A stretch of DNA of 64,000 nt. Source: CAZAPG01 sp964486935 (GTDB lineage: Bacteria > Chloroflexota > Anaerolineae > 4572-78 > J111). The stretch is taken from NCBI GenBank assembly GCA_964486935.1, contig CAZAPG010000012.1, positions 80,641 to 144,640 of the forward strand, read 5' to 3'. Under the pieces are notes generated by a model. The model worked only from the letters and a program-made list of their open reading frames with translations. It did not search any database and was not told where the DNA came from. A program made the position numbers and the translations under genes. Below, piece after piece: positions 17,680 through 25,516 of this stretch. The number at the start of each line of letters is the position of its first letter. The stretch's first letter is position 1.

Positions 17680-18798
17680 ATGCCTTCAATCTTTCCGTTT
17701 ACAGCCATTGTAGGCCAGGAGCGTATGAAAACCGCTCTCATCCTCAATGCCATTAACCCCAAAATTGGCGGCGTGCTCATTCGTGGCGAGCGCGGAACCG
17801 CCAAATCAACCGCCGCCCGCGCCCTGGCTGCCCTGCTTCCAGAAATTGACGTTTTCATCGACTCGCCGTTTAACGACGACCCCAACGACCCGGATAGCTG
17901 GTCGGATTGGGTTAAAGAGCACCAGGCTAAAAATGGCGATTTAAAAATCAGCAAACGCCGCATTCGGTTTGTTGACCTGCCGGTGAGCGCCACCGAAGAC
18001 CGGGTGGTCGGCACCCTGGATATTGAGCAGGCCATCAAAAAAGGGGAGCGTCATTTTGAAGCGGGCGTGCTGGCTGCCGCCAACCGGGGCCTGCTGTACG
18101 TTGACGAAGTCAACCTGCTTGATGACCACGTGGTCGACCTGCTGCTCGATTCGGCGGCTATGGGCGTCAACGTGGTTGAGCGCGAAGGCATCAGCTTTTC
18201 TCACCCGGCCCGCTTTATGTTTGTGGGCACCATGAACCCCGAAGAGGGCGACCTGCGCCCCCAACTGCTAGACCGCTTTGCCCTGTGCGTTGACATCCAC
18301 AGCATTTCCGACTCGGCCCAGCGCATGGAAATTTTAGAGCGCACGCTCCATTTTGAAATGGACTCCGAAGGCTTTTACCAGGAGTGGCAGCCCAAAGAAA
18401 AAGAGCTGGCCGACAAAATAACCCACGCCCGCGACGTGCTCCAGCGTGTCGCCTACACCAAACGAGACCTGTTCACCATTGCCGAGCTAATGGCCGAAAT
18501 GAAGGTTGACGGCCACCGGGCCGATATTGTGATTCTAAAAACAGCCATTGCCAACGCCGCCTTCAACAACCGGGAAAAAGTCAACAGAATTGACATTCTG
18601 GTTGGGGCCGAACTGGCCCTGCCCCACCGGCTCAAACGGCAACCCTTCCAGGATACAACCATTCAGTTTCAAGAGCTGGCCGAACGGCTGGAACAGATTC
18701 GGCAGGAAGCCCAGCAGCAAGAAGGCGAGCAGCAGGTCAGCACCAGCAGCGAGACCACCTCGACCACACAGGAAAAAAAAACGACACTGAGTCGATAG
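17680..18798 (+). CDS. chlD: ChlI-like AAA+ chelatase subunit; zero-frame product of a chlD locus
   Basis: A 372-residue AAA+ ATPase of the Mg/Co-chelatase small-subunit family. Walker A is GERGTAKST (36-44), Walker B LLYVDE (138-143), and sensor/arginine regions such as MNPEEGDLRPQLLDRFAL follow. A tail rich in Q, S and T (about 340-365) is of linker type. The zero frame ends only five codons after a run of nine A (18773-18781). A -1 shift there continues without interruption into the downstream VWA protein, giving a 684-residue ChlD-type protein. Published work reports programmed frameshifting in chlD genes that yields both small and medium chelatase subunits, and this locus has that layout. 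The metal is unknown; cobalt is possible, since a cobalamin adenosyltransferase lies nearby. Confidence 0.85.
   Translation: MPSIFPFTAIVGQERMKTALILNAINPKIGGVLIRGERGTAKSTAARALAALLPEIDVFIDSPFNDDPNDPDSWSDWVKEHQAKNGDLKISKRRIRFVDLPVSATEDRVVGTLDIEQAIKKGERHFEAGVLAAANRGLLYVDEVNLLDDHVVDLLLDSAAMGVNVVEREGISFSHPARFMFVGTMNPEEGDLRPQLLDRFALCVDIHSISDSAQRMEILERTLHFEMDSEGFYQEWQPKEKELADKITHARDVLQRVAYTKRDLFTIAELMAEMKVDGHRADIVILKTAIANAAFNNREKVNRIDILVGAELALPHRLKRQPFQDTTIQFQELAERLEQIRQEAQQQEGEQQVSTSSETTSTTQEKKTTLSR
18773..18781 (+). other. A9 slippery run, candidate -1 frameshift site in chlD
   Basis: Nine consecutive A in zero-frame context GAA AAA AAA ACG (codons 365-368). The zero-frame stop TAG is at 18796-18798. 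In the -1 frame translation continues N-D-T-E-S-I-E-L-D-E-S-N, an acidic segment typical of the ChlD linker, and runs into the VWA part. A short hairpin CGAC-ACTGA-GTCG follows directly, and a GC-rich hairpin (GCG-c-CCCC / GGGG-a-CGC) starts about 34 bases downstream. Either ribosomal -1 slippage or transcriptional slippage could act here. A sequencing homopolymer error is the alternative. Confidence 0.65.
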
Positions 18799-18827
18799 AG
18801 CTGGATGAGTCTAACGCGCCCCCGCCT

Positions 18828-19733
18828 ATGGGGACGCCGCCGCAACAACAGCACTCCGAGCAGTCGTCCGGGGATAAAAGCCAGGCCAACAACCCGGTTG
18901 ATATTGGCCACGATTTTATGCCCCGGCGGCTGCAAACGCCCCTGGATAACATGACCCGCTCAAGCGCGGGCAAACGCAGCTACACCAAAACCGAGCGCAA
19001 GCGCGGGCGCTACATTCAGGCTCGCCCCGCCCGGGGCAAACCCCGCGATGTGGCTTTTGACGCCACCCTGCGCGCCGCCGCCCCCTTTCAGCTTCGCCGC
19101 GACCGCTCCAGCCGGGCGCTGGCCGTTGAACAGCAGGATATTCACGACAAGATTCGCGTGCGCCGGGCCTCGAACCTGGTGCTCTTTGTGGTTGACGCCA
19201 GCTGGAGCATGGCCGCCGCCGAGCGCATGGAAGCCACCAAAGGGGCCATCATGAGCCTGCTGCTCGACGCCTACCAGCGCCGCGACCAGGTGGGGCTGGT
19301 GGTCTTTCAAAAAGAAGAGGCCCGGCTGGTGCTGCCCCCCACCAGCAGCGTCGAACTGGCTAAAAAAGCCCTGGCCGACGTGCCCGTTGGCGGCAAAACG
19401 CCCCTTTCCGCCGGGCTGCTGCTGGCCCACCGGGTTATGATCCAGCAAATCCGCCTGCACCCGGAAATTATGCCGATGATGATTCTGCTCACCGATGGCG
19501 CCGGCAACGTTTCCGTGTCTGACCTGCCGGCCCAGGAAGAGGCCCACCGGGTAGCCAAAATGATTATGGAAGAGGGCATTCGCTCGGTGGTCATCAACAT
19601 GGAACACGCCAGCTTTGACCGCGGTCTGGCTCAGGCCCTGGCCGAAGAACTCAACGCCCCCTGCTACACCCTGCATGAACTCAAGGCCGACACGCTGTAC
19701 CAAACCGTTAAAGATGAGTTGAGATTGAGTTAA
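18828..19733 (+). CDS. chlD: ChlD C-terminal half: VWA-domain chelatase subunit
   Basis: An open frame carrying the integrin-like VWA domain of ChlD/CobT-type proteins. The metal-binding MIDAS motif DASWS is at residues 123-127 counted from ATG 18828, with KTPLSAGLL and LLTDGAGN as the later MIDAS loops. A basic and proline-rich linker precedes it. The frame is open upstream of this ATG to the A9 run, no good ribosome-binding site precedes the ATG, and the first 50 residues are linker-like. The natural product is therefore probably a 684-residue fusion with the AAA+ half at 17680, made by -1 slippage. With the AAA+ ring it would drive metal insertion by a large CobN/ChlH subunit, which is not in this window. 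Confidence 0.8.
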   Translation: MGTPPQQQHSEQSSGDKSQANNPVDIGHDFMPRRLQTPLDNMTRSSAGKRSYTKTERKRGRYIQARPARGKPRDVAFDATLRAAAPFQLRRDRSSRALAVEQQDIHDKIRVRRASNLVLFVVDASWSMAAAERMEATKGAIMSLLLDAYQRRDQVGLVVFQKEEARLVLPPTSSVELAKKALADVPVGGKTPLSAGLLLAHRVMIQQIRLHPEIMPMMILLTDGAGNVSVSDLPAQEEAHRVAKMIMEEGIRSVVINMEHASFDRGLAQALAEELNAPCYTLHELKADTLYQTVKDELRLS

Positions 19734-19750
19734 CCTGGTAAGGAGGCACA

Positions 19751-20743
19751 ATGACATCAAAAATGAGCAAACGGGAACGCCTGGAGGCCGCCTTTGCCGG
19801 CCAGCCGGTCGACCGCCCGCCCGTGGCCCTGTGGCGGCACTGGCCCGTTGACGACCAGCGCGGCGACGAATTGGCCCGCGCCACGCTGGTCTTTCAGCAC
19901 ACCTTTGATTTTGACTTTATCAAAGTGACCCCCAGCAGCAACTACTGCGTTGCCGGCTACGGCGCCGAAAGCGCGTGGGAAGGCAATCAGGAAGGAACCC
20001 GTACCTGGGGCCGGCGCGTCATTCAAGCGCCCGAAGATTGGGCCAAATTAAAGCCGCTCGACCCCAACCAGGGGTTGCCGGGCGAAGTGCTGCAAGCCAA
20101 CAAAATCATTGGCGACGCGGTGAAAGACGAGGTCCCTTTTATTCAAACCATCTTCAACCCGCTCTCGCAAGCCAAAAACCTGGCCGGCGAGCGCCTGCTG
20201 TCTGACATGCGCCAGCACCCCGAGGCGGTCAAGGCCGGGCTGGTCGCCATCACCGAGTCGACCATTCGCTTCATCCGGGAGCTAAAATCCACCGGCGCTG
20301 CCGGAATTTTTCTGGCCGTGCAGCACGCCAGCTACAACCTGCTCACCCAGGCCGAATACCGCGAATTTTGCCACAAGCTAGACCTGCAAATTCTCAAAGC
20401 CACCGAAGGGATGTGGTTCAATCTGGTTCACCTGCACGGCGTCAACGTAATGTTTGATTTCATTGCCGACTACCCGGTGCAGGTTATCAACTGGCACGAT
20501 GTGGAAACGCCCCCCTCGCTGGGCCAGGCCATGAGCCGCACCACCAGGGCGCTGTGCGGCGGCCTGCGCCAGTGGGACACCATGGTGCGCGGCACCCCCG
20601 CCGGCGTAGAAGCCGAGGCCAGAGCCGCCATCGCCGCTACCGGCGGGCAGCGCTTTATTTTAGGCACAGGCTGCGTTACGCCCATCACCGCGCCAACCGG
20701 CAATATTCTGGCCGCCCGTAAGGCGGTTGAGGCAGCGCACTAA
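19751..20743 (+). CDS. Uroporphyrinogen decarboxylase-family protein (not canonical HemE)
   Basis: A 330-residue TIM-barrel protein of the URO-D superfamily, with MSKRERLEAAFAGQPVDRPPV at the start and a C-terminal FILGTGCVTPITAPTGNI. True HemE has a PVWxMRQAGR motif whose arginine binds the porphyrin carboxylates; here the position reads RPPVALWRHWPVDD, so haem-pathway activity is unlikely. Relatives without it include corrinoid-dependent methyltransferases and uncharacterised decarboxylase-like proteins. AAGGAGG sits six bases upstream of the start. It follows the chelatase locus by 17 bases, so a link to tetrapyrrole or corrinoid chemistry is inferred from context. Confidence 0.8.
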   Translation: MTSKMSKRERLEAAFAGQPVDRPPVALWRHWPVDDQRGDELARATLVFQHTFDFDFIKVTPSSNYCVAGYGAESAWEGNQEGTRTWGRRVIQAPEDWAKLKPLDPNQGLPGEVLQANKIIGDAVKDEVPFIQTIFNPLSQAKNLAGERLLSDMRQHPEAVKAGLVAITESTIRFIRELKSTGAAGIFLAVQHASYNLLTQAEYREFCHKLDLQILKATEGMWFNLVHLHGVNVMFDFIADYPVQVINWHDVETPPSLGQAMSRTTRALCGGLRQWDTMVRGTPAGVEAEARAAIAATGGQRFILGTGCVTPITAPTGNILAARKAVEAAH

Positions 20744-20745
20744 AA

Positions 20746-21306
20746 ATGGCCGAAAAGCATGACGAGGTCTACACCCTCAGCGCCGAAGAGGCGGCTTCGT
20801 TACGGCAGGGCTTTATTTACTGCCCGCGCTGCCGCAGCAAAATGGTGGATAAAGAGGTGTATGGCCGGATGCGGCGCGTCTGCCCCAACCCGGATTGCCG
20901 CTTTGTGCAATTTATCGACCCCAAAATCAGCGCCGCCGTAATGGCTCTGCAAGACGGCAAGGTGTTGCTGGTCAAACGCTCCATGGAGCCGGCCCGGGGG
21001 AGCTGGTGCCTGCCCGGCGGCTTTATGGAAATTGGCGAAACGCCCCCCCAAACCGCCGTCCGCGAATGTAAAGAAGAAAGCGGCTTTGAGGTAGAAATTA
21101 CCGGCCTGATTGACGTCTACTACTACGAAGATTATCGGGGCAGCGGCGTTTTGATCATGTACAAGGGCCGCGTGATTGGCGGTCAACCCGACCCGGACAG
21201 CGAGTCAAAGGCTGTGGCCTTTTTTGGCCCCAATGAATTGCCGGAAAATATCCAGTTTGACTCGAACATCAAGGCGCTGGCCGCCTGGCGCGAAGGCAAA
21301 CTTTAA
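20746..21306 (+). CDS. Nudix hydrolase with N-terminal zinc ribbon
   Basis: A 186-residue protein. CPRC and CPNPDC (about residues 25-50) form a zinc ribbon like that of NudC-type pyrophosphatases. The Nudix box GFMEIGETPPQTAVRECKEE, followed by SGF, matches G-x5-E-x7-REUxEExGU completely. It hydrolyses a nucleoside diphosphate linked to another group; the substrate is not readable, and the NudC motif SQPWPFPxS is absent. It starts three bases after the URO-D stop and its own stop abuts the tsaD start, so the genes are translated together. Confidence 0.9.
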   Translation: MAEKHDEVYTLSAEEAASLRQGFIYCPRCRSKMVDKEVYGRMRRVCPNPDCRFVQFIDPKISAAVMALQDGKVLLVKRSMEPARGSWCLPGGFMEIGETPPQTAVRECKEESGFEVEITGLIDVYYYEDYRGSGVLIMYKGRVIGGQPDPDSESKAVAFFGPNELPENIQFDSNIKALAAWREGKL

Positions 21307-22371
21307 ATGACTAAAATCCTGGCAATCGAAACATCCTGCGACGAAACCGCCGCAGCGATTATTGAAGATGGCTACCACATCTGCTCAAACGTGGTGGCCT
21401 CGCAAATTGATATTCACCGGCGCTACGGCGGCGTCTTTCCGGAAGTGGCCTCGCGGCAGCATATTCTGGCCATCAGCACCGTTATTCAAGACGCGCTCAT
21501 CGAGGCCCGCACCGGCTGGGACGAGTTGGAGGCTGTCGCCGTTACCCACGGGCCGGGGCTGGCCGGCAGCCTGCTGGTGGGCGTCAACGCGGCCAAGGGC
21601 ATTGCCCTGGCCCAAAATATCCCTCTAATTGGCGTCAACCACCTGGAAGGGCATCTCTACTCCAACTGGCTCGATGCTCGCGGCCAGGGCCACCCGCCCC
21701 GCAAAAAGTTTCCGGCGCTGTGCCTGATTGTCTCCGGCGGCCACAGCGAACTGGTGCTGATTCGCAACCACGGCAATTACGAAATTTTGGGGCGCACTGT
21801 TGACGATGCCGCCGGCGAGGCGTTTGATAAAGTGGCCCGGCTGCTCAATTTAGGCTATCCCGGCGGGCCGGCCATTCAAAAAGCCGCCGAGGGGGGCAAC
21901 CCCAACGCCTACAATTTCCCGCGAGCCAGGCTGGGCGACTCGTACGATTTCAGCTTCTCCGGTTTAAAAACCGCCGTGCTGCGGGTCGCCCAAAAGTATA
22001 CCAGGGTGGAAAAAATGCACGCGCCCGGCGGTACGCCTCGCCCGCAGCCCCAAACGCCTGTCCGCAGTATGCCTGTGGCCGATATCGCCGCATCGTTTCA
22101 AATGGCCGTGGTTGACGTGCTGGTCAGCAAAACTCTGGCCGCCGCCCAGCAATATGAGGTAGCCGAAATTCTGCTGGCCGGCGGAGTGTCGGCCAACGCC
22201 CTGCTGCGCAACAAAATGATGGCCGCCGCCGACAGGCCGGTGCTGATTCCCCCCCTGTGGCTCTGCACCGATAATGCAGCTATGATTGGCGCAGCCGCCT
22301 ATTGGCGCCTGCAGGCCGGGCAAACTAGCGGCTGGGATTTGGATGTGGTGGCAAATTTGCGGTTGGGATGA
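21307..22371 (+). CDS. tsaD: tRNA N6-adenosine threonylcarbamoyltransferase TsaD
   Basis: A 354-residue ASKHA-fold enzyme that transfers the threonylcarbamoyl group to A37 of ANN-decoding tRNAs together with TsaB and TsaE. It has LAIETSCDETAAAI at the N-terminus, the metal ligands His112 and His116 in NHLEGH, SGGHSELVL, and AGGVSANALLR near the C-terminus. The length is typical. An extra basic/proline insertion (HAPGGTPRPQPQTP, about residues 238-251) is longer than in E. coli as I recall it. ATG follows the upstream TAA directly. The gene is normally essential. Confidence 0.95.
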   Translation: MTKILAIETSCDETAAAIIEDGYHICSNVVASQIDIHRRYGGVFPEVASRQHILAISTVIQDALIEARTGWDELEAVAVTHGPGLAGSLLVGVNAAKGIALAQNIPLIGVNHLEGHLYSNWLDARGQGHPPRKKFPALCLIVSGGHSELVLIRNHGNYEILGRTVDDAAGEAFDKVARLLNLGYPGGPAIQKAAEGGNPNAYNFPRARLGDSYDFSFSGLKTAVLRVAQKYTRVEKMHAPGGTPRPQPQTPVRSMPVADIAASFQMAVVDVLVSKTLAAAQQYEVAEILLAGGVSANALLRNKMMAAADRPVLIPPLWLCTDNAAMIGAAAYWRLQAGQTSGWDLDVVANLRLG

Positions 22372-22536
22372 TAACGACCGCCGACCGCCAAAAAATCCTC
22401 AAGCGGCAGTTGGTGGTCGGTGGTCATTTTTTAGCGCGAGGGTTTGCCGGGCAGCGAGGGTTTCTCGCCACCGGCCAGGACGCTGCCATCACCCCCCGGC
22501 AGCGACAGGCCAGCCTGATATCCCCACATTCGCCTA

Positions 22537-22564
22537 TTGAGCGAGCGGGCTTTTGTGGCATAAT
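22537..22564 (+). promoter_or_regulatory. Possible promoter for the zinc-ribbon/HEAT gene
   Basis: TTGAGC at 22537-22542 and CATAAT at 22559-22564 with a 16-base spacer, about 60 bases before the start codon in the 251-base gap after tsaD. No other feature is evident in that gap. Confidence 0.45.
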
Positions 22565-22622
22565 GAGAGAGTAAGGAAAACCCATATCCTTTACGCCCTA
22601 GCCCAGCAAAAACCCGGACAGG

Positions 22623-23474
22623 ATGATGCTCATGGAACTCAAACTGCTCAACTGCCCCAATTGCGGCGCGCCTCTGCCCAAAGATTTTGCTCCCAACCGG
22701 CGTCTTGAATGCGCCAACTGCCACTCGGCGCTGCTGGTGACGGATTTGGTTGAAAGCCAGGCGGTGGTTTGTCCGCAATGCAATACCATCAACGACCAGC
22801 AAAAACGCTACTGCGCCAACTGCGGCCAACCGTTAAAAATAGATTGCATTTTGTGTCACACCGAAAACAAAGTTGGAGCAACCCATTGCCGTAACTGCGG
22901 GGCGCACCTGGAAGCCGCCCGCGCCCGGCGCAGCAGCTTGCAAGAGGCCCGGCAGCGCCACCGGCTGGAATTTGTCAAGCGCTTCAAAGAAAAAGAGGCC
23001 CGCCAAAAAGCCGAAAAACTTCAACAATTGCTTGACGCCCTGAACGAGCCGGAAAATCACGATATGGCTATTTTTCAACTTAACCAGATGGGCGCAGAGG
23101 CCATTGACCCCCTCATCGACACGCTGCTCAACGACCACGACCCCGACGCGCGCTATGGCTCGGCCAGAGCTTTGGGGCAAATTTGCCATCAGCACAGTGT
23201 CAAGGCGTTAATCAAAGCCAGAGCCGCCAAGGCGCTGATTACAGCCTTGCAAGACTCGCATCCGGCGGTGCGCTACTGGTCGGTTGATGCCTTGGGCCGC
23301 TGCAAAAGCCAAACCGCTGTTGAGCCGTTGGCAGCGCTGTTGCAAGACCCGCATGAGGGCGTTAGAGAGCGCGCCAAAGGAGCGCTGCAACTTATTGGCG
23401 GCGAGCGCGCCCGCCAGATTTTGGCCCAGACTGAACCGCCAAAAGGGTTGTTGGGTTGGATTAAAGGCCAATAG
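22623..23474 (+). CDS. Zinc-ribbon protein with HEAT-like repeats
   Basis: A 283-residue soluble protein. Three double-CxxC ribbons occupy about residues 11-96 (CPNCG/CANC, CPQC/CANCG, CILC/CRNCG). A charged helix follows (QEARQRHRLEFVKRFKEKEA), then from about 140 HEAT/PBS-lyase-type repeats such as ALITALQDSHPAVRYWSVDALGR and AALLQDPHEGVRERAKGAL. Such proteins are usually scaffolds, and no catalytic residue is seen. ATG also occurs at 22626 and 22632, so the exact start is uncertain; GGACAGG lies just upstream. The function is unknown. Confidence 0.78.
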   Translation: MMLMELKLLNCPNCGAPLPKDFAPNRRLECANCHSALLVTDLVESQAVVCPQCNTINDQQKRYCANCGQPLKIDCILCHTENKVGATHCRNCGAHLEAARARRSSLQEARQRHRLEFVKRFKEKEARQKAEKLQQLLDALNEPENHDMAIFQLNQMGAEAIDPLIDTLLNDHDPDARYGSARALGQICHQHSVKALIKARAAKALITALQDSHPAVRYWSVDALGRCKSQTAVEPLAALLQDPHEGVRERAKGALQLIGGERARQILAQTEPPKGLLGWIKGQ

Positions 23475-23542
23475 TTTGGCGTTTGGGCCATGGGCGGTTA
23501 TGATGTATTCGTTAACCTGCTAATCTTTAAACGAGGAACGTG

Positions 23543-24103
23543 ATGCCCAAACAAACTATTCTTTACACCGGCGCCGGCGATGAAGGCTACACCAGCCTGC
23601 TGGGGCTTGACCGGGTAGCCAAATACGACCTGCGGCCCCAGGCTTACGGCGCAGTAGACGAAGCCAGCGCCTTTATCGGCCTGGCCCGGGCCGACTCCAG
23701 TGCCAGCGAACGCACCAAACAGTTGCTTCTGCAAAGCCAGCGCGATTTGTGGCTTTTGATGGGAGAACTGGCCGCCGCCCCGGAAGTCAAACTACCCCGG
23801 CGGCTGTCTGCCGAACGGACCCGTTGGCTTGAAGAAGAAACCTCCAGATTGGGCCAGGAGTTCCCCCCGCTCACTCAATTTGTCATCCCCGGCGATACGG
23901 AGCTTGGCGCCCGGCTGGATATAGCCCGCACGGTTGTGCGCCGGGCCGAACGACATGTGGCCAAACTGGCTCACCGGGAACAACTGGAAAATAGTGAAAT
24001 TATCCGCTATCTTAACCGGCTGTCGTCGCTGTTGTTTGCGCTGGCCCGCTTTGAGGAACACCGCCAGGGGCGGCAAAGTACCCTGGCCAAAAATGTAAAA
24101 TGA
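23543..24103 (+). CDS. Cob(I)alamin adenosyltransferase, PduO type
   Basis: A 186-residue PduO-family enzyme that adenosylates cob(I)alamin with ATP to make coenzyme B12. It has TGAGDEGYTSLLGLDRV (ATP loop), AYGAVDEASAFIGLAR, IPGDTELGARLDIARTVVRRAER (the family's conserved arginines), and YLNRLSSLLFALAR. ATG 23543 is preferred to the GTG at 23540, with GAGGAACG just upstream. Together with the chlD locus upstream it suggests cobalamin metabolism in this strain. The stop overlaps the next start as ATGA. Confidence 0.9.
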   Translation: MPKQTILYTGAGDEGYTSLLGLDRVAKYDLRPQAYGAVDEASAFIGLARADSSASERTKQLLLQSQRDLWLLMGELAAAPEVKLPRRLSAERTRWLEEETSRLGQEFPPLTQFVIPGDTELGARLDIARTVVRRAERHVAKLAHREQLENSEIIRYLNRLSSLLFALARFEEHRQGRQSTLAKNVK

Positions 24104-24528
24104 CGCCATGGGGCCATCCACTCCACCCAATGACCGTCCATTTTCCCATTGCGCTTTACCTGTTGGGCGTCTTGCTGACGATAGGCTACCTGTGGCGCGG
24201 GCAACAAGATTACGAACGCTTTGCCTATTGGACATTTATTTTAAGCTGGCTGGCTACCATCGTAGCCAGTTTTGTTGGTTTAATGGACCAGAGCCAGCTC
24301 GAGCTGGATGACCCGCGCCGGGCCAGTGTGAACCCGCACATTACCGCCGGCGTGGCGCTGCTCATCATCAACGGGCTGCTGGTCTATATGCGTTTTCGCT
24401 GGGCCGACGTGCTGACTCGCTATCGCCGGCTCTATTTGGGCCTGATGTTGCTGGGGGTAGTGGCCGTGTTAGCCACGGGCTGGCTGGGCGGCGAGTTGGT
24501 ATACCGCTGGCGCATTGGGGTGAACTGA
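24100..24528 (+). CDS. DUF2231-type small membrane protein
   Basis: A 142-residue protein with four hydrophobic segments and the N-terminal motif HPLHPMTVHFPIALYLLG, which is characteristic of the DUF2231 family; its paired histidines may bind haem or a metal. Other conserved residues lie in DYERFAYW. It overlaps the adenosyltransferase by four bases, so the two are translationally coupled. The function of the family is not established. Confidence 0.8.
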   Translation: MTPWGHPLHPMTVHFPIALYLLGVLLTIGYLWRGQQDYERFAYWTFILSWLATIVASFVGLMDQSQLELDDPRRASVNPHITAGVALLIINGLLVYMRFRWADVLTRYRRLYLGLMLLGVVAVLATGWLGGELVYRWRIGVN

Positions 24529-24578
24529 CTTTTTACGCCTCTTGACTTTTGGGGTTTTCAGGATATGACACATTGATT

Positions 24579-25442
24579 TTAATTCGAGGCTTTTCCTAAA
24601 ACCTCATCCACGCCGGGCAAAGGCATTTGCAGCAGTTGTTTGGCTCGCTCAAGCGACAGGCGCAAATCCAGCGGAATGGCGGCAGAAATCTCGGCGGCGC
24701 GGCCCGAAGCGACTCGCTCCCAGGCGTCTACCTGCCAGTAGGCCAGCATCCGCCGGCCAAATTCCTGGCGAGTCACCGGCTGGCTGCCGGCTACGTTGAG
24801 CGCGCCGGCAAAATCAATTTCAACCAGCTTGAGCAGGGCCGCCGCCAGCGAGTCGACCCAAACCGGCTGCCGGATGACATCCGTAAACAAGGTTAGCGTT
24901 TCGCCGCGATTGAGGCGCTCCACAAAACCGGCTGTCCCCCGGTCCATCTCCTCCAATCCGTAAATCAGCGAGGTGCGCGCTATAGCTGCTTGCGGATACG
25001 CTTTCATCACCCTGGCCTCGCCCGCCGCTTTAGACCGGCCATAATCATTAGTGGGCATGGGCGGCGCGTCATCATTGTAAGGGGCGTTTTTGCCGTCAAA
25101 AACCATATCCGTTGAGACATGTACCAGCCGCGCCCCCACTGCTGCCGCCGCTTCGGCCACATAGCCGGCCCCCTGGCCATTCACCTGCATCATTTGTTGG
25201 GGATTGCCCTGGCCGGGGTTAATAGCTGCCGTATGGATGATGGCTTCGGGCTTTATTTTTTTGATAACTGCCAACACTTCCGCCCGGTCAATCAGGTTGA
25301 GGGCGACAGCCTGGCCTGCTTTAATCTGGTCGGGCTGATTGCTGTAGGCAGCGTAAACGTTGTATTTTTCAACAGCTTTGGCGGATAAATGGCGGCCCAG
25401 GTAGCCGCTGCCGCCGGTGATGAGTAAGGTTTCAGGTTTCAT
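24579..25442 (-). CDS. dTDP-4-dehydrorhamnose reductase-like SDR (RmlD family)
   Basis: A 287-residue NAD(P)-dependent reductase of the extended SDR type. The nucleotide motif GGSGYLGRHL is at residues 8-17, HVSTDMVFDGKNAPY precedes the catalytic YGRSK, and QPVWVDSLAAALLKL is typical of RmlD. It may make dTDP-rhamnose, but rmlABC are not adjacent; the related MAT2B-like or other sugar-reductase roles remain possible. The start codon (25442-25440) lies inside a seven-base repeat array, so the first five residues (MKPET) are repeat-encoded. Confidence 0.82.
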   Translation of the reverse strand: MKPETLLITGGSGYLGRHLSAKAVEKYNVYAAYSNQPDQIKAGQAVALNLIDRAEVLAVIKKIKPEAIIHTAAINPGQGNPQQMMQVNGQGAGYVAEAAAAVGARLVHVSTDMVFDGKNAPYNDDAPPMPTNDYGRSKAAGEARVMKAYPQAAIARTSLIYGLEEMDRGTAGFVERLNRGETLTLFTDVIRQPVWVDSLAAALLKLVEIDFAGALNVAGSQPVTRQEFGRRMLAYWQVDAWERVASGRAAEISAAIPLDLRLSLERAKQLLQMPLPGVDEVLGKASN

Positions 25443-25516
25443 GTTTCAGGTTTCACGTTTCAGGTTGCAAGTTGCAAGTGGCAGGTTTCGGGTTGCACGT
25501 TCTGAACCCGAAACTC
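25426..25516. repeat. Seven-base degenerate repeat array
   Basis: Thirteen consecutive heptamers: AAGGTTT, CAGGTTT, CATGTTT, CAGGTTT, CACGTTT, CAGGTTG, CAAGTTG, CAAGTGG, CAGGTTT, CGGGTTG, CACGTTC, TGAACCC, GAAACTC. The array fills the gap between the reductase and the GTPase genes and touches both coding regions. Confidence 0.85.
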
